Source of the DNA: Evansella sp. AB-P1
GTDB lineage: Bacteria; Bacillota; Bacilli; Bacillales; Salisediminibacteriaceae
NCBI RefSeq assembly: GCF_029688925.1
Contig: NZ_JARUKY010000006.1
Coordinates: 124,001 to 188,000, forward strand
Length of the DNA: 64,000 nt
Reading direction: 5' to 3'
Part shown: piece by piece, positions 63,316-64,000 of the stretch
How the letters are laid out: every line of letters starts with the position of its first letter
Numbering within the stretch: position 1 is the stretch's first letter
The notes under the pieces: generated by a model
What the model saw: only the letters and a program-made list of their open reading frames with translations
Database searches by the model: none
Told to the model about the DNA's origin: nothing
Position numbers and translations under genes: made by a program

Positions 63316-64000
63316 TTAAGCAATTCCTAAATATTTTTTCCTCAATCCTTCATCATCAAGTAGAAGCTGCATACTCCCATCAAAAACAGTTCGACCTTCG
63401 TCAATCATGTAGAAATAATCCCCTAATTGACTAGCCATCATGAAATTTTGTTCCACTAGGAGAATCGTTGTTGTTTCCCGAATCACGTTCATGGCTTCCA
63501 TTACCTTCTCCACCATAATGGGAGCTAGACCTTTTGAAGGTTCATCAATCAGGAGAAGAGGCGTTTCATTCACTAGCGCCCTTGCAATGGATAACATTTG
63601 CTTTTGTCCCCCTGACAAATGACCGCCCTTTCGCTTCCAGGCTGTCTTCAAGTCAGGGAAGAGACCCAATAGCCACTCCTGCCGTTCAAATGTTTTATCA
63701 TCCTCTTTCCTCATAGCAACTCGCATATTCTCTTCCACTGTTAATCCTGCAAAAATATCTTGATCCTCTGGCACATAACCGATCCCTTTTTTTGCTATCG
63801 TATAGGTTGGTGAATTCATTAACGACTCTTCCTTAAACAATATTTCACCCTTCATGTTTGGATAGAATCCCATGATCGAACGGATGGTAGTCGTTTTTCC
63901 TGCACCATTTCTCCCTAAAACTACGGTCACACTTCCCTCCGGAACCTCTAAATCTACGCCTTGAAGAATATGAAATTGCTCAATATGAGTATGGAGGCCA
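63316..64000 (-). CDS. LivF-type ABC ATPase (5' end outside window)
   Basis: A partial gene, open to the window edge (first complete codon ends at 63999), about 227 residues seen. It has Walker A LGRNGAGKTTTIRS, Q-loop region GYVPEDQDIFAGLT, signature HLSGGQKQMLSIARAL, Walker B LLIDEPSKGLAP and H-loop LLVEQNF: the LivF subgroup. The usual LivG partner and binding protein would lie beyond the edge. Confidence 0.92.
   Translation of the reverse strand, partial: GLHTHIEQFHILQGVDLEVPEGSVTVVLGRNGAGKTTTIRSIMGFYPNMKGEILFKEESLMNSPTYTIAKKGIGYVPEDQDIFAGLTVEENMRVAMRKEDDKTFERQEWLLGLFPDLKTAWKRKGGHLSGGQKQMLSIARALVNETPLLLIDEPSKGLAPIMVEKVMEAMNVIRETTTILLVEQNFMMASQLGDYFYMIDEGRTVFDGSMQLLLDDEGLRKKYLGIA

Overview
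The window looks like the chromosome of an endospore-forming, AT-rich member of the Bacillaceae. Marker genes are cwlJ and gerQ (spore germination), sqhC-type cyclase, hemQ (coproporphyrin-dependent haem pathway), lipL (Gram-positive lipoate relay), bshB2 with yojF (bacillithiol) and an LTA-synthase-family protein. Much of the backbone follows the ywh-ywg-ywf-ywd part of the Bacillus subtilis map (YwhB-like tautomerase, YwgA, YwfO, LipL, Pta, HemQ, GerQ, YwdK, YwdI, Ung), interrupted by accessory genes and repeats. No rRNA, tRNA, CRISPR array, transposase or intact prophage was seen.

Layout. 0-4 kb: tautomerase, ywgA/ywfO pair, lipL. 4-8.6 kb: small membrane proteins, a RelE/ParE toxin-antitoxin pair, an SRPBCC protein, and an ECF sigma factor overlapping an RDD protein with an anti-sigma-like N terminus. 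9-13 kb: a glutamine synthetase with its own GlnR/TnrA boxes, a lipoprotein, pta. 13-16 kb: a fatty-acid-degradation pair behind a FadR-like operator. 16-19.5 kb: tandem repeats, hemQ, cwlJ-gerQ, ywdK. 19.5-24 kb: covarying hairpin repeats, GNAT, a GlnR/TnrA-type regulator, amtB, ywdI. 24-30 kb: oligopeptidase, histidine-kinase relic, 21-bp array, alkD-ung repair operon. 30-42.9 kb: cheY facing an MCP, ATP-grasp/yojF/bshB2, LtaS-type protein, M29 aminopeptidase, AGCS symporter, YjiH. 43-48.4 kb: a decaying, amplified family of small lipoproteins around a frameshifted S1-type protease. 49-54 kb: dispersed repeats, sqhC, an SDR. 54-64 kb: an all-minus-strand cluster joining a LIV-type ABC importer to an acyl-CoA ligase, a KAS III-type protein, a MalT/BTAD regulator and a hydrolase.

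The most striking regulatory signal is shared by two promoters 13 kb apart. Both the glnA-like gene and amtB have one GlnR/TnrA box (TGTNA-N7-TNACA) about 50 bp upstream of the predicted start point and a second about 20 bp downstream of it. A GlnR/TnrA-type MerR protein lies just after amtB. With a glutamine synthetase lacking the feedback arginine, this suggests a compact nitrogen-control module.

The second theme is repeated DNA. Several families are present: 52-bp tandem units at four loci, a 21-bp array of about 25 units, and two hairpin families whose copies show compensatory stem changes. Two promoters of ECF-sigma type (upstream of the sigma gene and of the LtaS-type gene) share the same -10 element. 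All functional statements rest on reading motifs by eye; no database search was run.
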